Source of the DNA: Bartonella melophagi K-2C
Lineage (GTDB): Bacteria > Pseudomonadota > Alphaproteobacteria > Rhizobiales > Rhizobiaceae
Direction of reading: 5' to 3'
DNA length: 64,000 nt
Assembly (NCBI RefSeq): GCF_000278255.1
Contig: NZ_JH725081.1
Span: forward strand, 368,268-432,267
Made by a program: the position numbers and the translations under genes. The notes under the pieces were generated by a model, which searched no databases, had not been told where the DNA came from, and saw only the letters and a program-made list of their open reading frames with translations. Positions 50,995 through 60,510 of the stretch are shown piece by piece; the first letter of the stretch is position 1, and each line of letters opens with the position of its first letter.

Positions 50995-51498
50995 TTAACC
51001 TTGTGAGCTGTATGATAAGTTAGTACGGTGGGTACTGTGGCAAAGTGCCAGTGCCAGTGCATCAGCTGCATCACTGCTATCAAATTCAGCACGTGGAAGA
51101 AGGGTTTTAACCATCATGTGGATTTGTTCTTTTGCACCATGGCCCACACCAATAACAGATTTTTTGATGGTATTTGGAGCATATTCAGAAACTGAAAGGC
51201 CTGCTTGGGCTGGTACGAGAAGTGCAATAGCACGTGCTTGACCAAGTTTTAAAGTGGCAGTAGCATCCTTGTTAACAAAAACATGCTCAACAGCTGCTTC
51301 ATGAGGCATAAAACGATGCACAACATCAGAAAGCCCTTGGTGAAGTTGGCACAGCCTGGAAGAAAGATGGCTTTTTGCATCAGAGCGTAGTGTGCCTGAT
51401 GCGATAAAGCGTAGATGATTGCCTAATAAATCAACAACGCCCCACCCTGTTCGTTGTAGTCCAGGATCGATGCCTATAATACGAATCGCTTTTACCAT
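50995..51498 (-). CDS. ruvC: Holliday junction resolvase RuvC
   Basis: Endonuclease that cuts recombination junctions; 167 residues. Catalytic acidic residues are visible in [13 protein letters not shown] (Asp), [11 protein letters not shown] (Glu) and [15 protein letters not shown] (Asp pair). It is the first gene of ruvCAB. In most alphaproteobacteria yebC lies just upstream; here yebC is about 9 kb away. Confidence 0.97.
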   Translation of the reverse strand: MVKAIRIIGIDPGLQRTGWGVVDLLGNHLRFIASGTLRSDAKSHLSSRLCQLHQGLSDVVHRFMPHEAAVEHVFVNKDATATLKLGQARAIALLVPAQAGLSVSEYAPNTIKKSVIGVGHGAKEQIHMMVKTLLPRAEFDSSDAADALALALCHSTHRTNLSYSSQG

Positions 51499-52106
51499 AT
51501 GATTGAGCCTATGTTATTTCTTTGTTTTTGAATAGATGCAATACACAAAAAGAACATAGAAACATTAATACAGTCCAAAAGAATACAGTAAAAACGCTAA
51601 AAGAATACAATGAAATGCCAAAAGAGCGTAATGAAAATGATTTGTAAAAAAGAATTGGGCTTCCTTAATGAAGGGAAATGTGTAGCGCTGAAAGCGCCGG
51701 TAACGGTGGTGAGAAGTTGGTTTTTTAAAGTGGTGGCAAGATTTTGAAGAGGTGATGGGAAAGGGCAGGAGGTTAAGAATGGATAGAGGGAATGGAGAGC
51801 TTAAAGTAGTGAGGGTTGGGAGCATTGGTGGAGGCGTTTTTAGCAAGGGCGTGGAGGAGCATGAAGCTTGATTGATAGGAGGAAGGTTCAGAGCAAGATT
51901 GAGCTGTGTCGGTGGAGGGGAGGTATTAGTGTGAGAGTGGGGGGTGGGAGATTGGGGAGATGGCTTGGGAGAAGAGGTCAGGAGTTTGAGGGGAGCGTTG
52001 GTGGAAGAGGAATGGCATTTAAGAGGTGAGGGAAGGGGGAAGTGTAAGGTTGAAAGTGCTTGTAGCGGTGATGAGGAGCTGGTTTTTAAAATGGTGGCAA
52101 GGTTTT
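51499..52106. repeat. Purine-rich spacer bounded by a direct repeat
   Basis: A segment at 51670-51746 recurs imperfectly at 52031-52108: shared words include GCTGAAAGCGCCGGTAACGG versus GTTGAAAGTGCTTGTAGCGG (one letter per position, about 75% alike) and AGTGGTGGCAAG versus AATGGTGGCAAG. Between them the plus strand is G/A-rich. A 205-codon minus-strand frame here is low complexity and rejected as coding. The right copy abuts the stop of rcdA. Confidence 0.6.
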
Positions 52107-52625
52107 TTAAGAGCGTCGAAAAGCACGTTTGAGCAATTGAATTTGTTTGCTTACAGGATTGTTCTTTTTTAAGGTTTTGCAAGAGGCTTGATCGATATCA
52201 TAACTGACATGGCGCATACGTTCTTCTAAACGCAGAGAACGTGCTACAAAGTAGCGGAAAATTTCTGGCAATTCTGTCCAATGAGCGGTTTCTGGCCCTA
52301 GTGATGGTGTATGAAGAGAAATTTTTGCAATCTCTTTTTGTATTTGTTCAGAAGACATCTCCCCTTCACGTCCTGCACGAAAAAGCAAAAGTCGAGAGGC
52401 GATTTGCATTAGCCGTGTACTTAAATACATCGCTTCTTTTGCATAAAGTGCAGAAGTTTCGACTGAAAAATGACGAGCAGCACATTTACCTTCTTTATCG
52501 ATATAATCTGCTGTTTTTTCAATAAGGTCCATCGTTTCTTCATAGAGGCGGTTAAAAACACTTTCAAAAGCATCGTGTTCCATCATGATAATGGTTTTAT
52601 CTTTTGAAGGTTCATGTGCATTCAC
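52107..52625 (-). CDS. rcdA: RcdA-family protein (DUF1465)
   Basis: A helical cytoplasmic protein of 172 residues matching DUF1465, the family of Caulobacter RcdA, an adaptor that helps ClpXP destroy the cell-cycle regulator CtrA. Recognisable parts are FNRLYEETMDLIEKTADYI, YAKEAMYLSTRLMQIASRLL and ARSLRLEERMRHV. The start is most likely the GTG at 52625, with GGAG eight bases upstream; the open frame begins at 52667. It lies alone, divergent from nothing nearby, between spacers. Confidence 0.87.
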   Translation of the reverse strand: MNAHEPSKDKTIIMMEHDAFESVFNRLYEETMDLIEKTADYIDKEGKCAARHFSVETSALYAKEAMYLSTRLMQIASRLLLFRAGREGEMSSEQIQKEIAKISLHTPSLGPETAHWTELPEIFRYFVARSLRLEERMRHVSYDIDQASCKTLKKNNPVSKQIQLLKRAFRRS

Positions 52626-52792
52626 GTCTTTATACTCCAAACTGTGATATGAGAAAAATAATGACACTAAAGACCGATTTAAAGACTCATTGTTATAGAA
52701 GATGCCTTTTTAAAGACAATTGCGCAATACACTTCTTATGCTAAGGTTAATGAGCAAGATAGACAGTATTTATAAATATTTATAAATTTGTT

Positions 52793-53953
52793 TTATCTTT
52801 TGGAAGGTGCAGGACGATGCGTTTTTTGATTTTCATAATAGTATGCTACAGCAAATTGTATTGCAATACCGCTTATCATCAAAAGAGTGTCGGAAAAAAA
52901 TGTGCTTGTTGTTAGTATTTTGAAAATTTGTCCGCACATTGCAAAAATGGTGCCTGTGACAAAAACTGGTAAGCTCTGTTTTCCTAAAATGGCTAAGGGG
53001 TTTCTTGTGGAGACGTGAAATTGCTCATGCAAACAGGGAAGGCAAAGGATCAAAGACGCTAAGGCCAGAATATGCACTAAACGAGGAAGGCTTAAGAACG
53101 TTTTATTAAAATTCGTAAGCGGTGAAGACCAGTCAGACGATCCAAAACTTCCCCACCATGTTAAGCGCACCCATAACAATGCAAATACAAGATAACTTAC
53201 TGAGGAAATCACAATCAGAGGACGAAAGACGATTTTCCCTCCTTGTTTGAGATATACAGCGCTTGTTAATCCGATAATGAAAAGAAACTGCCACGATAAA
53301 GGATTTAAAAACCATTGCCCTTGGAGTGGATAAGAGGGTGGTGCAATGCTATAAAAGCCACATATAAGGTATATCATCAATGATATAAAAAGGAGAAGAC
53401 CTTTATGTTTTTCTGTAAGATAAAGGGCAAAAGGAGCAAATAACATACAAACAATATAAAGAGAAAGAATGTTATTATAGCCTAGTTGGTGGCCAAGGCT
53501 TAAAATGCTTAAAAATGTGATGAAAGGTTGTGTTAGAAATATACCCACATTATTCTGAGATGAAAGTTGTTCTGAGTGCCATAGGACAGAGGCTCCCAAA
53601 AAGAGGGCTAATGTGGTAAAGGTGGTAAAAAGATGTGCTTTATAGAGCACAAAAGCTCTCTTCCAAAGTTTGTGCATATATGAAGTAAAACAGCTTTTGA
53701 GGGCGTGAGTATGAAAGCTTAATCCAAGAGCAACGCCTGAAAGCAAAACAAATATTTCTGCCGAATCAGAAAAACCAAAGTTTTTGTGTGTGAGATGCTC
53801 ATAAAATGTTCCAGGAATATGGTTGATGAAAATCATCAACAGAGCTAAAGAACGCAATACATCAATACGGGTATCACGGTAAGATAAAGGGGGGCTATGC
53901 TTTTCATAATTTGAAGGAAGTGTATCGTAAGGGGAAGTGCTATGATGCGCCAT
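52793..53953 (-). CDS. opgC: OpgC-like membrane acyltransferase
   Basis: Polytopic protein of 386 residues with about ten membrane helices. The opening YRDTRIDVLRSLALLMIFINHIPGTFYEH and the SAEIFVLLSGVALGLSF block match OpgC (PF10129 type), which succinylates periplasmic cyclic glucans or related polymers in Rhizobiales. The ATG at 53953 follows GAAGGA; upstream ATGs at 53977 and 53971 are less well placed. Whether this organism makes such glucans cannot be judged here, so the substrate is open. Confidence 0.85.
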   Translation of the reverse strand: MAHHSTSPYDTLPSNYEKHSPPLSYRDTRIDVLRSLALLMIFINHIPGTFYEHLTHKNFGFSDSAEIFVLLSGVALGLSFHTHALKSCFTSYMHKLWKRAFVLYKAHLFTTFTTLALFLGASVLWHSEQLSSQNNVGIFLTQPFITFLSILSLGHQLGYNNILSLYIVCMLFAPFALYLTEKHKGLLLFISLMIYLICGFYSIAPPSYPLQGQWFLNPLSWQFLFIIGLTSAVYLKQGGKIVFRPLIVISSVSYLVFALLWVRLTWWGSFGSSDWSSPLTNFNKTFLSLPRLVHILALASLILCLPCLHEQFHVSTRNPLAILGKQSLPVFVTGTIFAMCGQIFKILTTSTFFSDTLLMISGIAIQFAVAYYYENQKTHRPAPSKR

Positions 53954-54051
53954 CGAAAAATCCTTCTTCATGATCAAAGGGATAATCTGCCTTTAACAAA
54001 GCGTGATGATAAAATAAATCTTTATTTAATTTAATTTTTAAGGGAGGCTGT

Positions 54052-54714
54052 ATGGTCCATCAGAAAAATAAACCAATTGAACATTGTTCTTTTCCTCAGT
54101 TGGTTCTAACATTGGATGTTCGGCGTGTTATTGAGCCTGCATTTTTACGCCAGCTTTTTCAAACAAAGTCCTTTGCTTGCATTATTTTATATGACTCATT
54201 TGTTGATCAGGGCGATGGTGCTTTTTTACAAAATAGTGCCAAGATGTATGCTGATGATATTCAACACAATGGTGCTGCCCTTATTATTGCTGAAGATAGC
54301 CGTATTGCTGGCAGAATTAAAGCTGATGGGGTGCATTTGGAGGGTGGTTTTGATGTTTTTGACGTGTTGGAGAATCAGAAAAAAAACCAAAAAATAGTTG
54401 GTTTTGGGAATTTACGAACACGTCATTGTGCTATGAGTGTTGCTGAGGCTGGGGTTGATTATGTGTTTTTTGGGAAATTAGGTGCTGATAAAAAACCATC
54501 CTCCCATCCTCGAAATATTGCATTAGCAAAATGGTGGGCTGAGATTATGGAAGTGCCTGCTATTATTCAAGCAGGCAGTGATCTTGCAACTATTGATGAA
54601 GCTTTAGAGACGGCATGCGAATTTATTGCCATTGAAGAGATGATTTTTGCTCATGATCACCCCTTTATTATACTTGATAAGGTTAAAGAAAAATGCAAAA
54701 ATCGCCCTTTATAG
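54052..54714 (+). CDS. Thiamine-phosphate synthase-like protein (ThiE/TenI fold)
   Basis: TIM-barrel protein of 220 residues. Family features are ALIIAEDSRIAGRIKADGVHLEG (the phosphate and substrate loop, matching the usual DxxLAxxxxADGVHLG), GVDYVFFGKLGADKK and PAIIQAGSDLATIDEAL. Key ThiE residues that bind the pyrimidine diphosphate are only partly kept, so it may be a paralogue of unknown role, as commonly annotated between fba and the Sel1 gene in Rhizobiales. GGGAGG lies five bases before the ATG. Confidence 0.8.
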   Translation: MVHQKNKPIEHCSFPQLVLTLDVRRVIEPAFLRQLFQTKSFACIILYDSFVDQGDGAFLQNSAKMYADDIQHNGAALIIAEDSRIAGRIKADGVHLEGGFDVFDVLENQKKNQKIVGFGNLRTRHCAMSVAEAGVDYVFFGKLGADKKPSSHPRNIALAKWWAEIMEVPAIIQAGSDLATIDEALETACEFIAIEEMIFAHDHPFIILDKVKEKCKNRPL

Positions 54715-54758
54715 GGAAGGGATAAGGATATCCATAATTAGCGGGCAGAGGGCATCTC

Positions 54759-55841
54759 ATGAGTAAAGTGTTTGCGTGTGTGTTGATTTTTACAGCTTTT
54801 TTGTCTTTATCTGCTGTTGCAGACCCTGTTGGAGAAGAAGCACAGGATATTGAAGTTGAATCTAGTGAGACAGAAGAATCACCAGATAAATCCACTCTAA
54901 AGGTGCCTGAAAACACTGTAAAGAGCCAAGATCGTGAGAGTTCTGCTCAAATATTAAAAGCAGGCCAATATGATGAAGCCTATGATTATTATATGCAAGG
55001 CGATTATTTAAAAGCTTTCCATAGAGCACTCAAACGTGCTGAATACAATGATCCAGCTGCGCAAACTTTGATTGGTCAAATGTATATGGAAGGATATGCT
55101 GTTCCCTTTGATGGTGAGCGTGCTGCTTTATGGTTTGGAAGCGCTGCAAAACACGGGGACCCACAAGCACAACTGCGCTATGGTCTTATGTTGTTTAATG
55201 GGACCTTTGTCACAAAAGACAAAGAGTGTGGCGTAGAATTTGTTCAAAAAGCACTGCATGCTGGTGTGAGGGAAGCCTATTTCTATTATGGGCAAATTCT
55301 TCTTCATAAAGCTTTCGATGAAAAAAACAATCTTAAGGGTGTGACTTTACAAAACCAACAAGATGAAGCAAAAGAACAGGCTTTGAGGTTGTTTTTAAAA
55401 GGTGCTGCTCTTGGTGATCCTGAGGCTGCTTTTGCTGCTGCAAAAATTTTGTCTGAGGGAACTTTAACAAAACCAAAAGATGATTATAACGCACGAAGAT
55501 TGATTGAGGTTGCAGCCCAAAATAAGCACCTTATGGCTCAAATGCTGTTGGCAGAATGGTTGATTGAAGGTCGTGGTGGGGAAACCGATTTTAAACGGGC
55601 TTTTTATTTGCTGTTTGACAATGCCGTTAAAATGGTTGCGGTGGCACAGGTTAATCTAGCAAGGCTTTATCGCGATGCAATAGGGGTAGAAGGTGATATT
55701 GTTACTGCTGCTGCATGGTATATGGTGGCAAAGAAGGCGAAAGTGCAGGCTTCTGATCTTGAAGTGATGCTCGAAGGGATGGATGAGGTTCAATTGAAGG
55801 AAGCAGAACAAAAAGCGATCGCATTCATACCTGTTCTTTAA
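54759..55841 (+). CDS. Periplasmic Sel1-repeat (TPR-like) protein
   Basis: A 360-residue exported protein: signal peptide MSKVFACVLIFTAFLSLSAVA, an acidic linker, then Sel1-like repeats of about 36 residues such as DPAAQTLIGQMYMEGYAVPFDGERAAL-type, DPQAQLRYGLMLFNG, DPEAAFAAAKILSEG and AQVNLARLYRDAIGV. Such proteins act as scaffolds in envelope or signalling complexes. The particular partner is unknown. GAGGG precedes the ATG. Downstream comes a 385-bp spacer. Confidence 0.88.
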   Translation: MSKVFACVLIFTAFLSLSAVADPVGEEAQDIEVESSETEESPDKSTLKVPENTVKSQDRESSAQILKAGQYDEAYDYYMQGDYLKAFHRALKRAEYNDPAAQTLIGQMYMEGYAVPFDGERAALWFGSAAKHGDPQAQLRYGLMLFNGTFVTKDKECGVEFVQKALHAGVREAYFYYGQILLHKAFDEKNNLKGVTLQNQQDEAKEQALRLFLKGAALGDPEAAFAAAKILSEGTLTKPKDDYNARRLIEVAAQNKHLMAQMLLAEWLIEGRGGETDFKRAFYLLFDNAVKMVAVAQVNLARLYRDAIGVEGDIVTAAAWYMVAKKAKVQASDLEVMLEGMDEVQLKEAEQKAIAFIPVL

Positions 55842-56226
55842 GCGCATTTTGGGTGAAGATCGATTGATGGTTTTAAGAGATTATTTTCACCAAATCATTT
55901 TTGAGTAATTTTCATAAAAGTGGTTTTTGCAAATCCTATAAGGTGATTGTTTGTATAAGGGTGTTTTTTTGCAAAATTATTCAAGGTTTTTTGCCAAGGT
56001 GCTTTATAGCCTTGCAAAAAGCTGAAAAGCTAAGGTACACAACGATTCTTATTTGAAAAAACCAAATGAGGCTTTAAAAACCATGATGGTTTGAGAAAAT
56101 AATAATGATTTGAAAAAATAAAATGAAGCTTAATGAAGCTTTAAAAGATGCAATGGCTTGAAAAAGTCAGATAAAATCTAGAAAGATTAATGGGTTTCTT
56201 TAAAGGGATCAAATGGAATATACACG
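55842..56226. other. Spacer between the Sel1-repeat gene and efp
   Basis: It contains a long stem TTTTTGCCAAGG/CCTTGCAAAAA (55988-55999 and 56010-56020; one bulge), which may end the Sel1-gene transcript though it has no T tract after it, and A-rich short repeats around GAAGCTTAATGAAGCTTTAA (56120-56145). No gene. Confidence 0.45.
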
Positions 56227-56799
56227 ATGAAAATTAATGGTAATGAAATTCGCCCTGGAAATGTTATCGAACATCAAGGAGGTTTGTGGGTTGCTGTTAA
56301 ATGCAATGCTGTCAAGCCAGGAAAAGGTGGTGCATTTAACCAGGTTGAGATGAAAAACTTGATTGATGGGACAAAACTTAATGAACGGTTTCGTGCTGCT
56401 GAGACTGTTGAGAGAGTGCGGCTTGAACAAAAGGATTTCACATTCCTTTATGAGCAAGGTGATATGTTGATTTTTATGGATTCAAGTTCTTATGAACAGC
56501 TTGAATTACACAAAGACTTTGTCGGTGATCGCGCTGCTTTTTTACAAGATGGAATGGTTGTCACTGTTGAGCTTTATCAAGAAAAACCAATTGGCATATC
56601 GCTGCCTGATCAGGTTGTTGTGACAATTGCTGAGGCTGAACCTGCAATTAAAGGGCAAACTGTTACCTCATCTTATAAGCCCGCGATTTTAGAAAATGGT
56701 ATTCGTATTCTCGTGCCACCTTTCATTCAGGTTGGGGAACGTGTTGTTGTTGACACCAATGAATTAATTTATGTGCGTCGCACGAATGAAAAGGGATAA
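56227..56799 (+). CDS. efp: Translation elongation factor P
   Basis: EF-P rescues ribosomes stalled at polyproline. 190 residues in three beta-barrel domains. The lysine that may be modified lies in VKPGKGGAF (Lys33), the EpmA-type form. The middle and final domains show [16 protein letters not shown] and [18 protein letters not shown]. The ribosome site is distant (AAAGGGATC about 20 bases upstream), so translation may depend on other features. The suhB start follows three bases after the stop. Confidence 0.96.
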   Translation: MKINGNEIRPGNVIEHQGGLWVAVKCNAVKPGKGGAFNQVEMKNLIDGTKLNERFRAAETVERVRLEQKDFTFLYEQGDMLIFMDSSSYEQLELHKDFVGDRAAFLQDGMVVTVELYQEKPIGISLPDQVVVTIAEAEPAIKGQTVTSSYKPAILENGIRILVPPFIQVGERVVVDTNELIYVRRTNEKG

Positions 56800-56802
56800 A
56801 AT

Positions 56803-57594
56803 ATGGCACGTTCTGCGATCATGAATATCATGGTTCAAGCTGCCCTTAAGGCTGGCCGCTCTTTGGTGCGTGATTATGGTGAGGTTCAAAACTTACAAGT
56901 ATCTTTAAAGGGGCCGGCTGATTATGTGAGCCAGGCAGATCGCAAAGCTGAGAAGATTATTTTTTCTGAATTGATAAAGGCACGGCCTAAATTTAGTTTT
57001 CTAATGGAAGAATCAGAAGAAATTATTGGAGAAGATTCCCAACACCGTTTTATTGTTGATCCTTTAGATGGTACAACAAATTTTTTACATGGTATTCCTT
57101 TTTTTGCTATTTCTATTGCTTTGGAACGTCAAGGGCAGATCGTTGCTGGTGTGATTTATAATCCTATTTTAGATGAGCTTTTTACAGCTGAACGCGGGTG
57201 TGGAGCTTTTTTAAACGATCGGCGCTGCCGTGTAGCGGCACGGCGTAAATTGGGGGAATGTGTAATTGCAACAGGAATGCCCCATTTTGGAGGGTGCAAT
57301 CATGAACACTATCTTGTTGAGTTGCGCAATGTGATGAGTGAAGTTTCTGGTGTTCGTCGTTTTGGTGCGGCTTCCCTTGATTTGGCGTATGTGGCTGCAG
57401 GAAGAACAGATGGGTTCTGGGAAGATAATCTTCAAATTTGGGATATGGCTGCTGGAATCATCATCATTCGTGAAGCGGGTGGTTTTGTCAGCGACAAAAA
57501 TGGTGGGAGTGCTATGTTTGGCACAAAAAACATCATCGCTGGTAATGAATTTATTCATGCCCAATTAAGTCAAACCCTTAAAAAAGGTGTGTGA
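56803..57594 (+). CDS. suhB: Inositol monophosphatase family protein (SuhB-like)
   Basis: Mg-dependent sugar-phosphate phosphatase of 263 residues. Metal-binding motifs are EESEEI (about 66-71), VDPLDGTTNFLHG and, near the C-terminus, WDMAAGIIIIREAGG. In bacteria SuhB can also act in rRNA antitermination; the sequence alone cannot decide. AAGGGATAAAAT bridges the efp stop and this ATG, so the two are cotranscribed, a pairing seen widely in Rhizobiales. Confidence 0.93.
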   Translation: MARSAIMNIMVQAALKAGRSLVRDYGEVQNLQVSLKGPADYVSQADRKAEKIIFSELIKARPKFSFLMEESEEIIGEDSQHRFIVDPLDGTTNFLHGIPFFAISIALERQGQIVAGVIYNPILDELFTAERGCGAFLNDRRCRVAARRKLGECVIATGMPHFGGCNHEHYLVELRNVMSEVSGVRRFGAASLDLAYVAAGRTDGFWEDNLQIWDMAAGIIIIREAGGFVSDKNGGSAMFGTKNIIAGNEFIHAQLSQTLKKGV

Positions 57595-57773
57595 AAAGTC
57601 AGATTATAACTGGCAATTGAGATGTGCGTCAAGCGTGTGAGTTCATAAGATGAGAGGGGAAGAGCTTATCCATTTTTGTGCGAGATGATGGTAGGGGGTG
57701 CCTAGTTTTCAGCGTTGGTTGGAATTCGTAAGGGGTATTTGTTGATAGAGCCTATGGTGGGCGGATATGGTTG

Positions 57774-57811
57774 ATAGCACTCTAAATGTTTTGAGATTAT
57801 TTGAGTGCTAT
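57774..57811. terminator. Hairpin between convergent suhB and ABC exporter genes
   Basis: Perfect 9-bp arms ATAGCACTC (57774-57782) and GAGTGCTAT (57803-57811), followed by GTTTTG on the plus strand and lying between two gene ends. A bidirectional terminator is likely though the T tract is short. Confidence 0.45.
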
Positions 57812-57853
57812 GTTTTGACGTGCTTTAAGACTTCTGGATATTTAAAAAATCTT

Positions 57854-59671
57854 TTATGATTGTTGGTCTGGTGAAAATTGCAGTTGAGCCCAATGTGCAT
57901 AAACCCCATTTTGCTCAATCAATTGGGTATGGGTTCCTTCTTCAATGATGGTTCCTTTATCGAGCACGAGGATGCGGTCTGCTTTTAAAACTGTTGCTAA
58001 ACGGTGTGCTATCACCAATGTTGTTCGGTTGTGCATGAGCCCTTCTAAGGCTTCTTGCACGAGTCTTTCGTTATGTGCATCTAAAGCTGATGTGGCTTCA
58101 TCAAGGAGTAATAGCGGGGCATTTCTTAAAATCGCTCGTGCGATGCCGATGCGTTGTTTTTGCCCACCAGAGAGCATAATTCCACGTTCTCCAACTTGGC
58201 TGTTAAAACCTTCTGGAAGAGATTCGATAAATTCGAGTGCGTTTGCTGCTTTTGCTGCGGCGATGACTTGTGCTTCATCAGTATCTTTTGTACCAAAGAT
58301 AATGTTATCGCGCAGTGTGCCTTCAAAAATAACAACCTCTTGCGGGACATAAGCAATTGATGAGCGTAAATCATAAAGAGAAAGGCGGTTAAGGTCAACG
58401 CCATCAAATTGGATTTGCCCCTTTAGGGGGTCGTAAAAACGCAAAATAAGAGAAAAAAGAGTACTTTTTCCTGCTCCTGAGGAACCTACAAAAGCAACAG
58501 TTTCACCGGCTTTGATGGAAAAGGATAAATTTTGCAAAACCTTTTCTTGGGGTCTGGAGGAGTAGTTGAAATCAATCTGATTGAAAACAATAGCTCCTTG
58601 AACGGGGTGAGCTAAGGGCAAAGGGGAATCTGGTGTTGTGATGGTTGGTTTTTCTTGCAACAATTCGGCAATTCGTTCTGTTGCACCTGCTGCTTGTACT
58701 AATTCTGCACCAAGTTCAGATAATTGTGCAAAGGTCATGGCGCCGAAAATTGCATAAAGAACAAATTGACCAAGTGTACCGCCAGACATGGTGCCATTTA
58801 AAACATCACGTGAGCCGATCCATAAGACGGCAACAATGCTTCCAAAAACTAGGAAAATCGCACAACCGGTGAAAAAAGAACGCAAAACCACAGACAATTG
58901 CGCTGTTTGAAAAGCACGTTCAATAAGAGATGTGAAACGAGCAGAAATAAAGTTCTCGGATGTAAAGGCTTGTACAGTTCGAATAGCGTTTATCTGTTCA
59001 GAGGCAAGAGCGTTTGCATCTGCTAAACAATCTTGCGCGGTGCGTGTGCGCTGGCGGACTTTACGTCCTAAGATAATCAATGGAATGGCAACAAGGGGGA
59101 TGGCAAGAACAACAAGAAGAGATAGTTTAAGATTGGTGATGACCATCATCACAATTGCGCCGATTACCACAATGAGATGACGCAGAGCTGTCGAGGTTGT
59201 TGACCCAACAGCTGTTTTAATTTGTGTTGTGTCTGTGGAAAGCCTAGACATAATTTCACCAGAGCGAGAATGGTCGAAAAAAGCAGGTGAAAGTTGTGTG
59301 ATGTGGACAAAAAGATCACGGCGTAAATCAGCAACAATGCGCTCGCCCAATGTGATGACACAATAATAACGGCATGCTGAAGCAAGTGCTAAAAGTAAGG
59401 CTAATACAAATAAAATGCCAAAATAAAAATTAATATTACCGTGACTTGAAACGGAAAAACCGTGATCAAGCATTTGACGAATAGCAAGAGGCAAGGCCAA
59501 TGTGACAGAAGCGGCAATAAATAAAGCTACAAAGGAATAAAGAACAAGCCAATGGTGGCGTTTAATATAAGGAGCAAAAGTTGCAAGCAAAGCAAAAGAA
59601 ACTCTTTTTTTAGGAGGTTGTGCAAATTTGTCAGAATGATTTGATGGCTTTGTGGGGGCGTGCTTGTTCAT
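57854..59671 (-). CDS. ABCB/MsbA-like exporter, fused permease and ATPase
   Basis: Half-transporter of 605 residues with six membrane helices in residues 25-330, followed by one ABC domain: Walker A GSSGAGKST, Q-loop YVPQEVVIF, signature LSGGQKQRIG, Walker B LLLDEATSALD and the H-loop IAHRL. It resembles bacterial ABCB exporters of lipids or drugs (MsbA/BmrA group); the common rhizobial annotation is ABC transporter beside rpmE. Substrate unknown. It is divergent from rpmE. Confidence 0.92.
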   Translation of the reverse strand: MNKHAPTKPSNHSDKFAQPPKKRVSFALLATFAPYIKRHHWLVLYSFVALFIAASVTLALPLAIRQMLDHGFSVSSHGNINFYFGILFVLALLLALASACRYYCVITLGERIVADLRRDLFVHITQLSPAFFDHSRSGEIMSRLSTDTTQIKTAVGSTTSTALRHLIVVIGAIVMMVITNLKLSLLVVLAIPLVAIPLIILGRKVRQRTRTAQDCLADANALASEQINAIRTVQAFTSENFISARFTSLIERAFQTAQLSVVLRSFFTGCAIFLVFGSIVAVLWIGSRDVLNGTMSGGTLGQFVLYAIFGAMTFAQLSELGAELVQAAGATERIAELLQEKPTITTPDSPLPLAHPVQGAIVFNQIDFNYSSRPQEKVLQNLSFSIKAGETVAFVGSSGAGKSTLFSLILRFYDPLKGQIQFDGVDLNRLSLYDLRSSIAYVPQEVVIFEGTLRDNIIFGTKDTDEAQVIAAAKAANALEFIESLPEGFNSQVGERGIMLSGGQKQRIGIARAILRNAPLLLLDEATSALDAHNERLVQEALEGLMHNRTTLVIAHRLATVLKADRILVLDKGTIIEEGTHTQLIEQNGVYAHWAQLQFSPDQQS

Positions 59672-59690
59672 TTTATTCCTTTTTATCTTG

Positions 59691-59729
59691 TTCTTTATAA
59701 GGCTTTATGGTCTTTATAAGGCTTTATGG
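59691..59729. repeat. 19-bp tandem duplication upstream of rpmE
   Basis: TCTTTATAAGGCTTTATGG occurs twice without a gap (59692-59710 and 59711-59729), in the 200-bp spacer between the divergent exporter and rpmE genes. It may affect either promoter. Confidence 0.7.
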
Positions 59730-59873
59730 ATTGATAGGCTTTGCACACTTGTTTTTTTATATACGCTCAGCTATAAGAATTGCAATTCAATTAATGTATC
59801 AAAAAGACGAAGCGAGCGCACTTAAAAAAGTAAAACAACGCTTTTTCTTTATATAAAAACGAAAGTATGCCGT

Positions 59874-60095
59874 ATGAAAGCGAATATTCATCCTGATTAT
59901 CATATGATTTATGTTGCTATGACTGATGGAACTAAATATGAGACTCGCTCAACATGGGGAAAAGAAGGAGATACCCTTTCTTTGGATATTGATCCTACAA
60001 CCCACCCAGCGTGGACTGGTGGTTCTCAGACATTGGTTGATCGTGGTGGTCGGGTTTCTAAATTCAAAAATCGCTTTGGTAATCTCGGCGTTTAA
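59874..60095 (+). CDS. rpmE: 50S ribosomal protein L31
   Basis: Small ribosomal protein of 73 residues, starting [20 protein letters not shown] and containing [25 protein letters not shown], then VSKFKNRFG. It is an L31 without the zinc-binding cysteines. It looks monocistronic. Confidence 0.95.
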   Translation: MKANIHPDYHMIYVAMTDGTKYETRSTWGKEGDTLSLDIDPTTHPAWTGGSQTLVDRGGRVSKFKNRFGNLGV

Positions 60096-60510
60096 AATAT
60101 TCAACTTCTAAAAACAGTATTTGTGAAGTTTGCAAGGTGAGGATTGAGTGCATTTGAGCACGTGGATTTGACGTGTAATATGGGAGGGGCATTCGAGATT
60201 TCAAGAGGTGAAATCCGTTTTCAAGAGCACGGGTGTGTGAAGTTTGAGGCGATTTGCGAGAGTTGAAATCACGTGGGAAGAGTTGAATGTTTGAAGGAGG
60301 AATGAACAGTTAAAATTCTATGCATGTGGTGAATATGCGTGTGATGAGAGATTTTTGTATACTGAATGTTTAATATCATGCATTGGAAATTCTCAATTTA
60401 AAATGCTCAAGTGTGTAAATTACAAAAATTTAAAAAATTCCTTACTACTTTCAAAGAGATACTCTTTGATGCATTCAATCAAACTTCGTGGTAGTGGAGC
60501 AGGTGATGAT
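60096..60510. other. Spacer between convergent rpmE and yebC
   Basis: About 415 bp with no credible gene and no clear terminator. The left half is G-rich on the plus strand with words such as GAGTTGAA and GAAATC recurring; the right half is AT-rich. Confidence 0.4.

Noticed and set aside
51565..52182. 205-codon minus-strand open frame rich in Ser/Pro/Leu
   Set aside because: Composition follows the purine bias of the plus strand, there is no ribosome site, it overlaps the end of rcdA and includes the direct-repeat units.
55987..56020. Terminator after the Sel1-repeat gene
   Set aside because: The stem is good but lacks a following T tract and lies 146 bp past the stop, so it is described only in the spacer entry.
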